Shown here in pieces: positions 25,388-34,547 of a stretch of 64,000 nt of DNA (the stretch's first letter is position 1; each line of letters begins with the position of its first letter). The stretch is from Calothrix brevissima NIES-22 (GTDB taxonomy: Bacteria; Cyanobacteriota; Cyanobacteriia; Cyanobacteriales; Nostocaceae): contig NZ_AP018211.1 of assembly GCF_002367995.1 (NCBI RefSeq), positions 1-64,000 of the forward strand, given 5' to 3'. The notes beneath the pieces were generated by a model. The model searched no databases and was not told the origin of the DNA. It worked only from the letters and a program-made list of their open reading frames with translations. The position numbers and the translations under genes were made by a program.

Positions 25388-25421
25388 GTACTTTAAGAAT
25401 ATTACCAGTGTCTTAAAGTAC
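25388..25421. repeat. Inverted repeat upstream of XRE gene 2
   Basis: Perfect 10-bp arms GTACTTTAAG and CTTAAAGTAC are separated by 14 bases. The stem lies 120 bp before the second XRE gene and after the secreted-protein gene. It could be an operator; no T-tract follows. Confidence 0.5.
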
Positions 25422-25489
25422 TAATTCTCTCTAAACGTTTTATTTACGAGTGATTACTGATGATTACTAGGTTTAAGCATAGCTAGGAT

Positions 25490-25523
25490 GTAGCAAATAA
25501 CATAGCATCCGCTACTTAAGCTA
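25490..25523. promoter_or_regulatory. Conserved upstream region of XRE gene 2
   Basis: The block opens TAGCTAGGATGTAGC and closes GCTACTTAAGCTA, itself an imperfect inverted repeat. It matches the region upstream of XRE gene 1 (20997-21038). Confidence 0.5.
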
Positions 25524-25540
25524 GTGGGTCGAAAAGGTAG

Positions 25541-25762
25541 ATGACTATCAAAAAACCCTTGGCTATCAAGCAGCCAGAGGTGGGGCGAATCATTCGTGAT
25601 TCGCGGCTTGCCTTCGGGCTAACACAAGAACAGTTTGCAAATACTCTTGGTGTGACTTATTCCACAATTAACCGTTGGGAAAATGGACACACTAAGCCAT
25701 CACCACTGGCGATGGAGAAGATTGAGAGAATGTTGCAGGAAATAGGCGAACAGTTTAATTAG
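25541..25762 (+). CDS. XRE-family HTH regulator 2
   Basis: This 73-aa protein is one XRE HTH (VGRIIRDSRLAFGLTQEQFA, NTLGVTYSTINRWENGHTKP). It is paralogous to the regulator at 21064, with the same MTIKKPL opening and a shared upstream box. It stands alone after the HerA-NurA-secreted-protein operon. Duplicate regulators around one block suggest an old duplication or an immunity-type arrangement. Confidence 0.8.
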   Translation: MTIKKPLAIKQPEVGRIIRDSRLAFGLTQEQFANTLGVTYSTINRWENGHTKPSPLAMEKIERMLQEIGEQFN

Positions 25763-26024
25763 TTCTACGAAATCAACCAATTAGTTTTAGGGAGTAAGCC
25801 ATGCTTGCTCAGTTTTGATATGGCGACGCTTTGAGGATGCGATCGCTTTACTTTAGCTGGCAATTCAAAATTAATGAATGAGTGGCTTTGTTCTAGTTTT
25901 GGCAGCAACCGGATGCGATCGCAGAAATTATTGAATCCTTAGCAACTAAAACGTTACACAACAGTAATTGAGAAGTTAGCGCAGTTTATCTAGTTCATGT
26001 TTTTCAGATCAGGTGAGGCATCTA

Positions 26025-26543
26025 ATGAACGGTAATACAAACATGAGAACTACTCAGCAAGTCATAGAAATCACAGGCGCTCCTGCCCAAGTATGGGGGA
26101 ATGTTTTAGTTCCCGCAAAAGGAACAATTACTGTCAAAGTTACAGGTGACACCCTTCAAGGAACAACAAAAACTGGGTTAGAAAAGAGAGAGACTTGGAT
26201 ACGCATTCAAAATATTGATTCAGCAGAAACATTAGAAGCCCCTATTTATGCATTATTGGGTTTTGGAGTATTTCTAGCTTTTTCAGCTTTGGGTGCATTC
26301 AGTAACTCTTCTGGACTAGGTTTAATTTTACTTGTTGTAGCAGTAGCCTTAATTGTCTATGCAATAACTAATAAACGGCGGTATTTAGCAATCTACAGCC
26401 ATCGCAATGCAATTGTTGTTTTCATGAAGAAGTCCCCAGAAATTTATCAGCAGTTTGCTATGAATGTATTGGCATTATCTCGGAAACTCAACACACCCAT
26501 CAACACACAAACAAAACAAGCTCAAACCCAAATTCAAGCTTAG
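26025..26543 (+). CDS. Two-TM membrane protein, unknown
   Basis: ATG 26025 is preferred, with AGGTGAGG upstream; the product is 172 aa. A soluble beta-rich N-terminus (VIEITGAPAQVWGNVLV; TITVKVTGDTLQGT; WIRIQNIDSAETLEAP) is followed by two hydrophobic helices (about 68-90 and 95-112) and a basic C-terminal part resembling the second half of a PH-like fold (RYLAIYSHRNAIVVFMKKS). It lies 220 bp upstream of the NERD operon, on the same strand. The role is unknown. Confidence 0.6.
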   Translation: MNGNTNMRTTQQVIEITGAPAQVWGNVLVPAKGTITVKVTGDTLQGTTKTGLEKRETWIRIQNIDSAETLEAPIYALLGFGVFLAFSALGAFSNSSGLGLILLVVAVALIVYAITNKRRYLAIYSHRNAIVVFMKKSPEIYQQFAMNVLALSRKLNTPINTQTKQAQTQIQA

Positions 26544-26763
26544 TTGATGAATATGTATACGAACATCAGGATAGAGAATAGAAATTGAAGCTCCACTGAA
26601 AAAAGTACGTATGCCTAGACATCGTTCTCCCCATTTTTAGAGGAAACCTCAAGCAATCGCACACAGTAATCAATGTCATGCATTCAGTATTGTTCAGAGT
26701 ATTTTTATCCTGATATTAACTAATAGTGTATCGCTCACAAAACATAAATTTCAGGAGCATCAA

Positions 26764-28704
26764 ATGGTCAACAGCACAGATACCCAAGCAACTCAAACAT
26801 CCAATAGAGGAGGAATATTAAAAGTATTAGCTAGACTAGCAACAACAGGAATAATTAGTTTTGGGATTGGTGGAGCAGTAACTTTTGACCGTTATAACAA
26901 CTATTGGAATCAAACAATATTTCGTGTTCAAACTGTCGATTTTAATATCTTATCTCATACTTTACCAACGAAACTTTCTTATGCAATTGCTAAAAACCAA
27001 CCTGAAGAAGTACAGCGTACATTAGATAGTAATTATAACTTATTTGGATTAATTATTACAGATTCTAGTGGACAAAAAATTATTGCTCATTCAGGTAAAA
27101 ATTCTGGACGTTCCCTATCTTGGAAAGCAGCACTAGATCCGCAACAATTACAAAATCATCCTTATGATGTGTTGCTTGATCCTCCACCTCTATTTGCACA
27201 GTGGACTTATAGTAAACCCCAAGCTACTGAACGCAGTGCTACAAGTTTAACTAATCGAGGTCGTGTTATAGGCAGGGTTTACTATGTGAGGGGTGTTAGA
27301 CCAACATTTCAAGAGGATATTGCAACATTTTTAAGTAATCCTTTCTCTGGAAGTAGTAGGATTCAAACTTACGCAACTACTCTAGCAGCGTGTTTTGGTG
27401 GGACTTTTCTTATCTGGAGTATTTTGGAGTTTATTCTTTATAAAAGACGAGTTGAAATAAGGATAGCTAGGGAAAAAGAAGAGACACTAAATAACAATAA
27501 CAGAATTTTACAATTTCAATTAACTGAGAGAATTCATGAACTTCAATTACTACAAAATCAGAGAGAAGATGAACGTAACGAATTCAATAAAGAAGCCGAT
27601 AAGCTCCATAGCCTAAATAACAGACTAAAAAACGAAATTTTTAACCTCAGGGATTTAATTAAGAATTTATCAACAAATACAGATTCAACAAATTTACAAA
27701 TTGAATTAAAAAATACTAGATTACAATCACAAGAAAATTTAGACAAGAAAAAACAATATGAGCAAGATATTAAAGAATTAAATAAAAAATTACAAATCAT
27801 TCAAAATAAACAATTAGAAACTCTTAAAAAAAATGAACAAAAAGAAAATGAATTACAAGAAATTCAACAACAAATACAGGAGATAGAAACTTCTCGCTCT
27901 TTAGCTGAATCTCAATTAGAAGAATTACGAAGCCATGAAGAAAATTACAAAAAAATTGTTGCTGAGTTGGAAGAACAGCTAAATCAAAAAAACTTTAAAG
28001 AAGAAGAACTTCAAAAGCAATTAGAGAATCTACAAAATTCATTATCAGAATATCAAGAACGAGAACAACTATTAGAAAAACTTGCTGAACAGGCAAAAGC
28101 TGAATCTGAGGCTTTGGGTAAAGAGATTGCACGTTATAAAGAGGACACAGGTAAACATCCTTTAAATGATTTTGAGGTGTCCATTTTGAATTATCTACAA
28201 CAGAAATTCTCAGATAAGAAAGTTTTTGTACAATTTGATGTAGGAAATGGTAGGCAAGGAAGTATGTCTACAGATTTTATAATTGCAATGAATAACTGCT
28301 GTATTGTTATAGAAGCTAAATCTTACACAGGAAAAATTAAAGCTATTGGTTATCCACGTAATACTGGATGGATTTGTATAACCAATACTAAAATTGAAAA
28401 TATTAATGCTTGTTGGGGCAAAAATCCATATGAACAAATCTGGACATATAGTGTTTCTTTATATGGGCGAATTAAAATATCAAATCGAAATAAGTTACCT
28501 GTATTTGGTATTGTTGTATTTCCAAAAGATGCAGTCGTTGATAATAATATTCAATCTAATATAAGTAATTTTTACAGAGTGACAACCCTAGATAATTTAA
28601 GCACTGCTATTCAGGAATTAGAAAATCAAGCTAGGTTTCAAAATAAAACTCGATTAACCTATGAGCAAATTTTGGAAAAACTTACAGGTATATCGGATCA
28701 ATAA
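26764..28704 (+). CDS. Membrane-anchored coiled-coil protein with C-terminal NERD-like nuclease domain
   Basis: The 646-aa product has TM1 at about 20-40, a periplasmic region of about 160 residues resembling a Cache-type sensor (VQTVDFNILSHTLPTKLSYA; LFGLIITDSSGQKII), and TM2 at about 202-226. A long coiled coil (about 234-450) and then a nuclease domain follow: NDFEVSILNYLQQKF, STDFIIAMNNCCIVIEAKSY with the D and E-x-K of a NERD/PD-(D/E)XK core. The layout implies signalling from the periplasm to a cytoplasmic nuclease. GGAG precedes the start. It heads a tight operon with the two genes downstream (31 and 44 bp gaps). Confidence 0.7.
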   Translation: MVNSTDTQATQTSNRGGILKVLARLATTGIISFGIGGAVTFDRYNNYWNQTIFRVQTVDFNILSHTLPTKLSYAIAKNQPEEVQRTLDSNYNLFGLIITDSSGQKIIAHSGKNSGRSLSWKAALDPQQLQNHPYDVLLDPPPLFAQWTYSKPQATERSATSLTNRGRVIGRVYYVRGVRPTFQEDIATFLSNPFSGSSRIQTYATTLAACFGGTFLIWSILEFILYKRRVEIRIAREKEETLNNNNRILQFQLTERIHELQLLQNQREDERNEFNKEADKLHSLNNRLKNEIFNLRDLIKNLSTNTDSTNLQIELKNTRLQSQENLDKKKQYEQDIKELNKKLQIIQNKQLETLKKNEQKENELQEIQQQIQEIETSRSLAESQLEELRSHEENYKKIVAELEEQLNQKNFKEEELQKQLENLQNSLSEYQEREQLLEKLAEQAKAESEALGKEIARYKEDTGKHPLNDFEVSILNYLQQKFSDKKVFVQFDVGNGRQGSMSTDFIIAMNNCCIVIEAKSYTGKIKAIGYPRNTGWICITNTKIENINACWGKNPYEQIWTYSVSLYGRIKISNRNKLPVFGIVVFPKDAVVDNNIQSNISNFYRVTTLDNLSTAIQELENQARFQNKTRLTYEQILEKLTGISDQ

Positions 28705-28735
28705 CCCGCTTAAGTATCAACATTTGGTATCTATT

Positions 28736-30457
28736 ATGTTTAATTCTCATAATCATCAGTATTTTATAAAGTTTTTAGTATTTATTGGAATTTTGGGTTT
28801 ATCAGGTTGTAATCCTAGCAAACCAACAAAATCCCTAACACCCACAATTTCTCCAACGTCTTCTAGTAGTGGGATTAAAGAACAGAAGTTAAATGCAAGC
28901 ACTTTAACCATAGGTATTTTAAGCAAACCAAGTTACTACCAAGAATTAACTACTTACCTACGTGAGCAATTTGGTAATAAAGTCCAGATAATTCTTGATG
29001 GTGATGACTCAATTTCTTATGAAGAAGCCAGAAAAAGAATGATAAATAAAGAATGGGATATTGCTTTTACTTTATCACCAATTCTTTCTGTAGCTGCTAA
29101 AAATAACGATTATCACTTTGCAGCTAAAATGTTTCCAAATAACCCTCCATATTATCAAGCTACTTTATTTACAAAATCCAATAGTAGTATTCAATCTATT
29201 AATGATTTAAAACATACAAATACTATTGCTATGGGAGATTTCAATTCAGCATCTAGTTTCTATGTACCTGCCTATGACTTATTTGGTAAAAGTTTAAGGG
29301 TAGATATGGGGCATCGAGGAAAGGATATTAAAGACTTAGTTAAAACTGGAAAAGCTGATATAGGTGCTGCGGCTTACGAAGCTGTTGCAAATGACAAAGA
29401 TTTAAAAATAATTCATTTAAGTAAGCAAATTCCTGGTGCTAATGTTTATTTATCACCTAAGCTTTCTGAATCTGACCGCCAGATAATTACAAAAGTTTTG
29501 CTAAATGCACCAGAGAATATTAGAAAGCAAGCTAATTATGGTGGTGGTGAAGAACATGATTATTCACAATTAATAAAAATATCTCAAAGAACTGAAGAGA
29601 TATTAAAATGTGCAGATTTTAAACAACAAACAGTTAATTTTTACTGCACTGGTAGCTCCGAAAAACAAAAACCTAGCAATTCTAATAACACATCAGAAAT
29701 ATTAGGGCGAATTAATGGATGGACTCGCCAAAATAATGAAATTGAAACTTTCAAGTTGTCAGGAAAAGATAATCAAGTTTACCAGATAACTATACCTCGA
29801 AAAATCCTTTATCAAGTTCCTGGTGCTTCTAGCCCAATTGCTTTACAAGGTAAAGAAGTCAAAATCATCAATGTTGCACCTCAAAAAGCGCAAGCAGGAA
29901 TATTTGAACTAAAACTTACACAGCCTAATCAATTAAATGTATTAGAAGATACACAAAAGTCTTCAATTCAGTCAAATTATCAAGTCAAGCAAGTCGATGA
30001 CGGCGATACAATCACCGTCACTGATATATCTAATCAAAAAATCAGAGTGAGGTTTGCTTGTATAGATACCGCAGAAGTACCTCATTCGGATACAGAAAAA
30101 AACAGTGATAACCCTGCTGATAAGAATCAGTTTCTATGGGGCAATAAAGCTAAAGAGCGACTGGAATCTATCATCAAAATTGGCGATCGGGTAAAACTAA
30201 ATATCGTAGATACTGACCGCTATGGGCGCAAAGTTGCTGAGGTACGCTTAGAGGATGGTACTTTCATACAACAGATATTAGTGAAAGAAGGGTTAGCGAT
30301 GGTTTATCGCCAATACCTAAAAAACTGTGCTAGTGCTGCTCTTGTTGAAAAAGCTGAAGCTGAAGCTAAACAACAACGTTTAAATATTTGGGCAGATTCA
30401 CAATTTACTGCACCTTGGGATTGGCGATCGCAGAAAAAATCTTCAAAAAAATCCTGA
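28736..30457 (+). CDS. Lipoprotein fusing a PhnD-like binding domain to a thermonuclease (SNase) domain
   Basis: The product is 573 aa from ATG 28736; an earlier in-frame start overlaps the upstream gene. Lipobox LSGC at residues 22-25. Residues about 55-285 resemble the PhnD/phosphonate-type periplasmic binding fold (LTIGILSKPSYYQEL; AAYEAVANDKDLKII). A middle OB-like region (about 330-400) and an SNase domain (about 420-570) follow with intact catalytic elements: VDDGDTITV, RVRFACIDTAE (Arg, Asp, Thr, Glu) and DTDRYGRKVAEV (second Arg). A Ca-dependent extracytoplasmic nuclease tethered to a ligand-binding domain is expected; the fusion is uncommon to my knowledge. Confidence 0.8.
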   Translation: MFNSHNHQYFIKFLVFIGILGLSGCNPSKPTKSLTPTISPTSSSSGIKEQKLNASTLTIGILSKPSYYQELTTYLREQFGNKVQIILDGDDSISYEEARKRMINKEWDIAFTLSPILSVAAKNNDYHFAAKMFPNNPPYYQATLFTKSNSSIQSINDLKHTNTIAMGDFNSASSFYVPAYDLFGKSLRVDMGHRGKDIKDLVKTGKADIGAAAYEAVANDKDLKIIHLSKQIPGANVYLSPKLSESDRQIITKVLLNAPENIRKQANYGGGEEHDYSQLIKISQRTEEILKCADFKQQTVNFYCTGSSEKQKPSNSNNTSEILGRINGWTRQNNEIETFKLSGKDNQVYQITIPRKILYQVPGASSPIALQGKEVKIINVAPQKAQAGIFELKLTQPNQLNVLEDTQKSSIQSNYQVKQVDDGDTITVTDISNQKIRVRFACIDTAEVPHSDTEKNSDNPADKNQFLWGNKAKERLESIIKIGDRVKLNIVDTDRYGRKVAEVRLEDGTFIQQILVKEGLAMVYRQYLKNCASAALVEKAEAEAKQQRLNIWADSQFTAPWDWRSQKKSSKKS

Positions 30458-30501
30458 TACTTGCACAAAGAAACCCAATTATTATAATCACCAAAATAGA
30501 A

Positions 30502-31452
30502 ATGTCTATATTACGCTCTAAATTCTTTGCTGTTCCTGCTTTATTACCAGTGCTACTCCTGTCACAATTGCAGCAAGATACACAAGGGGAACAAGGGGGA
30601 ATTAGTAACCAACAATTAAACGAGCAATCAATATTGGCAGTTAATTGGGTGCAACAATCTGGAGAATACAGGGCTTTAACTTATCAAGCATTCAATCTAG
30701 CTCAACTGAATTTTGATAAAGCTAAGTCAAAAAGAATTGCCCACCCTGCCATTATCGTTGATATTGATGAGACAGTGCTTGATAATAGCCCTTATCAAGC
30801 TGGTTTAGTGGATAGTAATAATATTTTTCAACCTGCAACTTGGAATCAATGGATTAAAGAGGAGAAAGCAAAAGCTATACCAGGAGCAGTTGAATTCATT
30901 AATTATGTAAATAAAAAAGGTGGTAAGGTATTTTTCATTTCCAATCGAGATGAAAAGAGTGTTAAAACTTCTAAAAATAATGATTTAAAAATAGCTACTA
31001 TTAATAATTTAAAAGCAGTGGGATTTACAGGAGTTGATGAACAGACAGTATTGTTAAAAGGAGAGTTTACCAAAAAGATTGACGGCCAAGAAAATACCTC
31101 TAAACAATGGCGAGTAGACGCTGTTAAAAATGGCAGTGCTGATGGAAAAAGATATACAGTAATTGCCTTGATTGGTGATAACCTCAATGACTTTGATGAA
31201 ACAGTAGGCAAGAGTAATCAACAACGCCGCACTAGTGTAGACAATTATCGTAATTCTTACGGTATGTTTAATATCACAAAAGGAATAGTTAAACCTGCTT
31301 ATATTGCAATACCTAATCCTATGTATGGCAACTGGGAAACAGGAATGTATAACCCACAAGCATTTAAAAAACAAAGTCCTTTTGAAATGACCCCAACACA
31401 AAAAAACCAACAACGCAAGGAATCTTTAACTCGTTGGTTGCCAAAGGAATAA
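30502..31452 (+). CDS. Acid phosphatase of the e(P4)/class C HAD family
   Basis: ATG 30502 gives 316 aa with an N-terminal signal sequence (FFAVPALLPVLLLSQ); the lipobox cysteine normal for the family is missing. HAD motifs are present: IIVDIDETVLDNSPYQ (about 87-101), VFFISNRDE (about 143-151) and LIGDNLNDFDE (about 222-232). Such enzymes remove phosphate from nucleotides in the periplasm. Following a nuclease lipoprotein by 44 bp, it may finish degradation of oligonucleotides to nucleosides and phosphate. Confidence 0.85.
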   Translation: MSILRSKFFAVPALLPVLLLSQLQQDTQGEQGGISNQQLNEQSILAVNWVQQSGEYRALTYQAFNLAQLNFDKAKSKRIAHPAIIVDIDETVLDNSPYQAGLVDSNNIFQPATWNQWIKEEKAKAIPGAVEFINYVNKKGGKVFFISNRDEKSVKTSKNNDLKIATINNLKAVGFTGVDEQTVLLKGEFTKKIDGQENTSKQWRVDAVKNGSADGKRYTVIALIGDNLNDFDETVGKSNQQRRTSVDNYRNSYGMFNITKGIVKPAYIAIPNPMYGNWETGMYNPQAFKKQSPFEMTPTQKNQQRKESLTRWLPKE

Positions 31453-31684
31453 AATATTCAAGTTAATTCGTTAAATTTACCCTTTGTATAGAAGCCACCA
31501 CACCTCAGATGCCGAGTACAACTATTTAGCGATCGCTCCCCCAAATTCTTAGAGGAAAAATAAAGTATGCGATCGCTCCCATTCAAGCGAGGAAATTTAC
31601 GAAACAGGCATACTGGATATTTCAAGGACATCCCAAATATTACCCCATTGAATAAAATATGCGATCGCTATTCAGGAGCTAAAA
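31453..31684. other. Gap with HIP1 sites and both dispersed motifs
   Basis: TTCTTAGAGGAAA at 31546-31558 and ATTCAAGCGAGGAAA at 31581-31595 occur between HIP1-type sites. No gene. Confidence 0.5.
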
Positions 31685-32152
31685 ATGAGAAAGAATTTTT
31701 TGTTTACATTAATATTTAGTTTGGCTGTCGTTTTATCTTTATTAACTAGCAATGCAGTTGCTTCCTTGAATCAGCAAGAGTTACCATCAGCCCTCATAGC
31801 TGCTATTCGTCAAGATTTATTACAGTATCGGGAAAGTTTTACATCTGATAAAAGTGAAAGTGGTTATGCCCGTCATAAAGTTTTTTTGTTGATCTCAATA
31901 ACGATCGTGTCAAAGAAGCAATTGTATATCCAATCGGTGGAATAAAAATTTGCAGCAGCCGTAGCTGTGGAATTTTTATCTATACGAAGGTAGGTAATAA
32001 TTATAGAAAAATCTCTGGTGAACGAAATGGTCTATCTTCTGCTGTTTCTGGATCGCGCAATGAACCGTCAATCGGGGTTTTGACTACGAACCACCAAGGA
32101 TGGCGTGACATAGCAACTCGATTTTTTGACTATGAAACTAGAACAGAGAAAT
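31685..32152 (+). pseudogene. Secreted protein gene, frameshifted at T7 and ended by an IS
   Basis: A signal peptide (to about VASLNQ) and about 65 residues read well up to GYARHKVF. There, a run of seven Ts (31881-31887) breaks the frame. With an eighth T the frame continues as FVDLNNDRVKEAIVYPIGG, then ICSSRSCGIFIYTKVGNNYR and onward to the IS1380 edge, a normal secreted-domain look. So the gene carries a 1-base homopolymer deletion and its 3' end is bounded by the IS. No family is known to me. Confidence 0.6.
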
Positions 32153-33099
32153 CCCGGATTTCTCACAAGTGAGAAATCCGGGTTAAGTACTGGTTCAATT
32201 TTTCTCGAGTATTCTTGGGATGCACGATACTTTATTGACTTAGTTGCTTGGATAAGACGATTATTTTCACTCAGTCCAAATACATAATCAATTCCAGTTT
32301 GAGATTCACACCATGCCATAATCTCTTCTCTAGAATATGCACTATCTCCTCGAATAATAATTTTGACATTCTGCCATCGCAGGCGGATTATTTTTATGAC
32401 TCGTTGTAATTCTTCTAATCCCCATGCTGCTGGGTCTAAGTTGGATGCACGAAGTTTTGCTGCTATGATTTTTTTACCACAGAAAATATACAATGGAGCG
32501 TAACAATATCCCTTATAATAAGGGTTAAAAAATGTTTCTTCTTGATTACCATGTATTAAATTATCCGTAACATCTAAATCCAAAATTATCTGCCGTGGTG
32601 GCTTTTGATAAGATTCTAAAAATAGCTCAACTAAAAGTCTTTCTATCGCTGCTCCATCATATTCAATCCGGTGATATCGACTATTTTCTCTTGAAGATAC
32701 ATCTTCTGGACAATGTTCCAGACGATTTAAGGTACTTTTTCCGGCTAAAGTAATCAATTTTTGATCTGAGTTAATTACTTTTCCCACTGCGAGCGCAAAT
32801 ATTGGATCGTGACGCAGGGTTTCATGGTCATTTATATCTTCATAGCCCATGATTAAGCCATATATTCTTTGTGCGATTAAGCTCTGTACTGGATGTGAAA
32901 TTTTCTTTGGGTCTCGGTAGTCTTTGAAACATGCTGCGAATCTTGATGTTATGTCTCTTTTTTTATCTAATTCCGCAATTAATATTAACCCTGCATCCGA
33001 TGTTACAGGCTCACCCTTGAAATTAACTATAACTGGACATGACTTTACTTGTCCAAATACGAACTGTTCCGTTATACAATGATTTTTATTTGGGGTCAT
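32153..33099 (-). pseudogene. IS1380-family transposase, C-terminally truncated
   Basis: The frame from ATG 33099 reads VTSDAGLILIAELDKKRDI, ISHPVQSLIAQRIYGLIMGYEDINDH, QIILDLDVTDNLIHG, IIIRGDSAYSREEIMAWCES and IDYVFGLSENNRL, all typical of IS1380 transposases. Family members are usually above 400 aa. Here homology ends about residue 315 at the 30-bp terminal-repeat palindrome, and the open frame then runs into flanking DNA to 32068. The last catalytic acidic region is probably lost, so it is inactive. Confidence 0.85.
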
Positions 33100-33183
33100 A
33101 CTTTCAACTGCTGGAATGCTTGTGCAATATACATTTTGGCAGTTTTTGACCCCTCTTTTTTCAAGTCTTGTGAGAAATCCGGG
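32153..33183 (-). mobile_element. IS1380-family relic, 1031 bp
   Basis: Inverted ends CCCGGATTTCTCACAAG (32153-32169) and its complement (33167-33183) bound it. At the left end the terminal repeat is met head-on by a second inward copy (TGAGAAATCCGGG, 32170-32182), making a 30-bp near-palindrome. The transposase is cut there. The two flanks belong to different broken genes and show no clear target duplication, so the element marks a rearrangement. Confidence 0.75.
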
Positions 33184-34138
33184 TAAAGTACGACACTTTC
33201 ATGGCTGGTGCATGGATTTACTCAAAAAATACAACATCCCCAGACCTGATTCTAAAGAGTACCAAGGAGAAGCTTACACAAATGAACTGGTTCAAAGAGT
33301 AATTACAGCTGTAGATGCTAAGAAAATACCCGCCGGAACTTACGATGCAGTGATGCTTGATGAAGGTCACGACTTTAAACTGGAGTGGTTAAAACTGGTT
33401 GCACAGATGGTCAATCCAGAAACAAACTCACTGCTCGTCTTGTACGACGATGCCCAAAACCTTTACGGTGAAAAACGCACTCAAAAATTTAGCTTTAAGA
33501 GTGTGGGCATCCAGGCACAGGGACGCACCACCATTTTAAAACTCAATTACCGCAATACAGAACAGGTATTAAGGGTAGCCTATGAGTTTGCCAAGGAAGT
33601 AATGCAACCCACCACCGGGGATGATGACCAAGTGGTATTGGTAGAACCTGCTAGTGCAGGACGGCAGGGGCCAGTACCAGATTTAATTAAACTCCCCAGT
33701 TTTAAACATGAGGTAGATTATTTAGCCGAACGGGTGCAACAGTTACACGAGCGTGGTACAGCTTGGAATGAAATAGCAATTTTTTATCGCTCTAAGTTTA
33801 TGGGCGATCGCATTTACAATCACTTCCAACAAGCCCAAATACCAATCGAATGGGTAAATGCCAATAGTGACAGCCGCAACTATCACCCAGCCGAATTAAG
33901 TATCAAACTCATGACTATGCATTCATCTAAAGGGCTAGAGTTCCCAGTTGTGTTGATTCCCGGTATTGGTTATATGCCTTACCAGTACGGACACGGCACA
34001 TCTGAAGAAGAAGCGCGATTACTTTATGTGGGAATGACAAGGGCGATTGAGCAGTTGATTATGAGTTGCGATCGCTCATCAGAATTTACCAGTCGTTTGG
34101 AGATAGCATTAGGTAAAGTGGTAGCTAAAGTAGTTTAA
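33184..34138 (+). pseudogene. UvrD/Rep-like helicase, 5' end lost at the IS1380 junction
   Basis: The remaining 317 residues begin KVRHFHGWCMDLLKKYNIPR right at the IS end. They include the Walker B-like AVMLDEGHDF, LNYRNTEQVLRVAYEFA, and the C-terminal motifs LMTMHSSKGLEFPVVLIPGIG and EEARLLYVGMTRA. The Walker A segment and N-terminal domain are absent, so it cannot be a working helicase. Its last 55 bases recur as relics at 34942, 46042 and 48541. Confidence 0.85.
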
Positions 34139-34223
34139 TTGGTAGTTGTCCATAGGCAAGCATTTATCGCAAGTATCGCACCCCATCCTTTAGTAAGATA
34201 AAACCCTAGAGGCAAATTTAAAT

Positions 34224-34547
34224 ATGTCAAAGAAAGAAAGGAGATTTAAGGCAGTTAGTTCTCTTGATGATGTGGAAATTATTATTCAAGAGCCATGTCA
34301 GGTTCGTTGGGCAGATATGGAAGGTGATAATGATGTGAGAAAATGTCACTATTGTCAATTAAATGTTTACAACTTTTTAAGCAAGTCTCCTCATGAAATT
34401 CTCAATTTAATTAATCTCCATGAAGGCAAACTTTGCGCTCAGTTTTTTGCTCGCTCTGATGGGACAATGACGATGGAATCTTGTCAAGAAAAACAAAAAA
34501 ATCATGGAATTGCTAGAGGGGGAATTCAGGTGATAAAGAAAGAATGA
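34224..34547 (+). CDS. Small Cys-rich conserved protein with C-x2-C pattern
   Basis: The 107-aa product has a distinctive motif set: IIQEPCQVRWADMEGDNDVRKC, HYCQLNVYNFLS, EGKLCAQFFARSDGTMTMESC. I have seen this PC...W..M.GD...R.C..C...VYN pattern as a stand-alone domain or N-terminal module in cyanobacteria, myxobacteria and planctomycetes. The five cysteines could bind metal or a cluster. Role unknown. It follows the broken helicase by 86 bp. Confidence 0.7.
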   Translation: MSKKERRFKAVSSLDDVEIIIQEPCQVRWADMEGDNDVRKCHYCQLNVYNFLSKSPHEILNLINLHEGKLCAQFFARSDGTMTMESCQEKQKNHGIARGGIQVIKKE

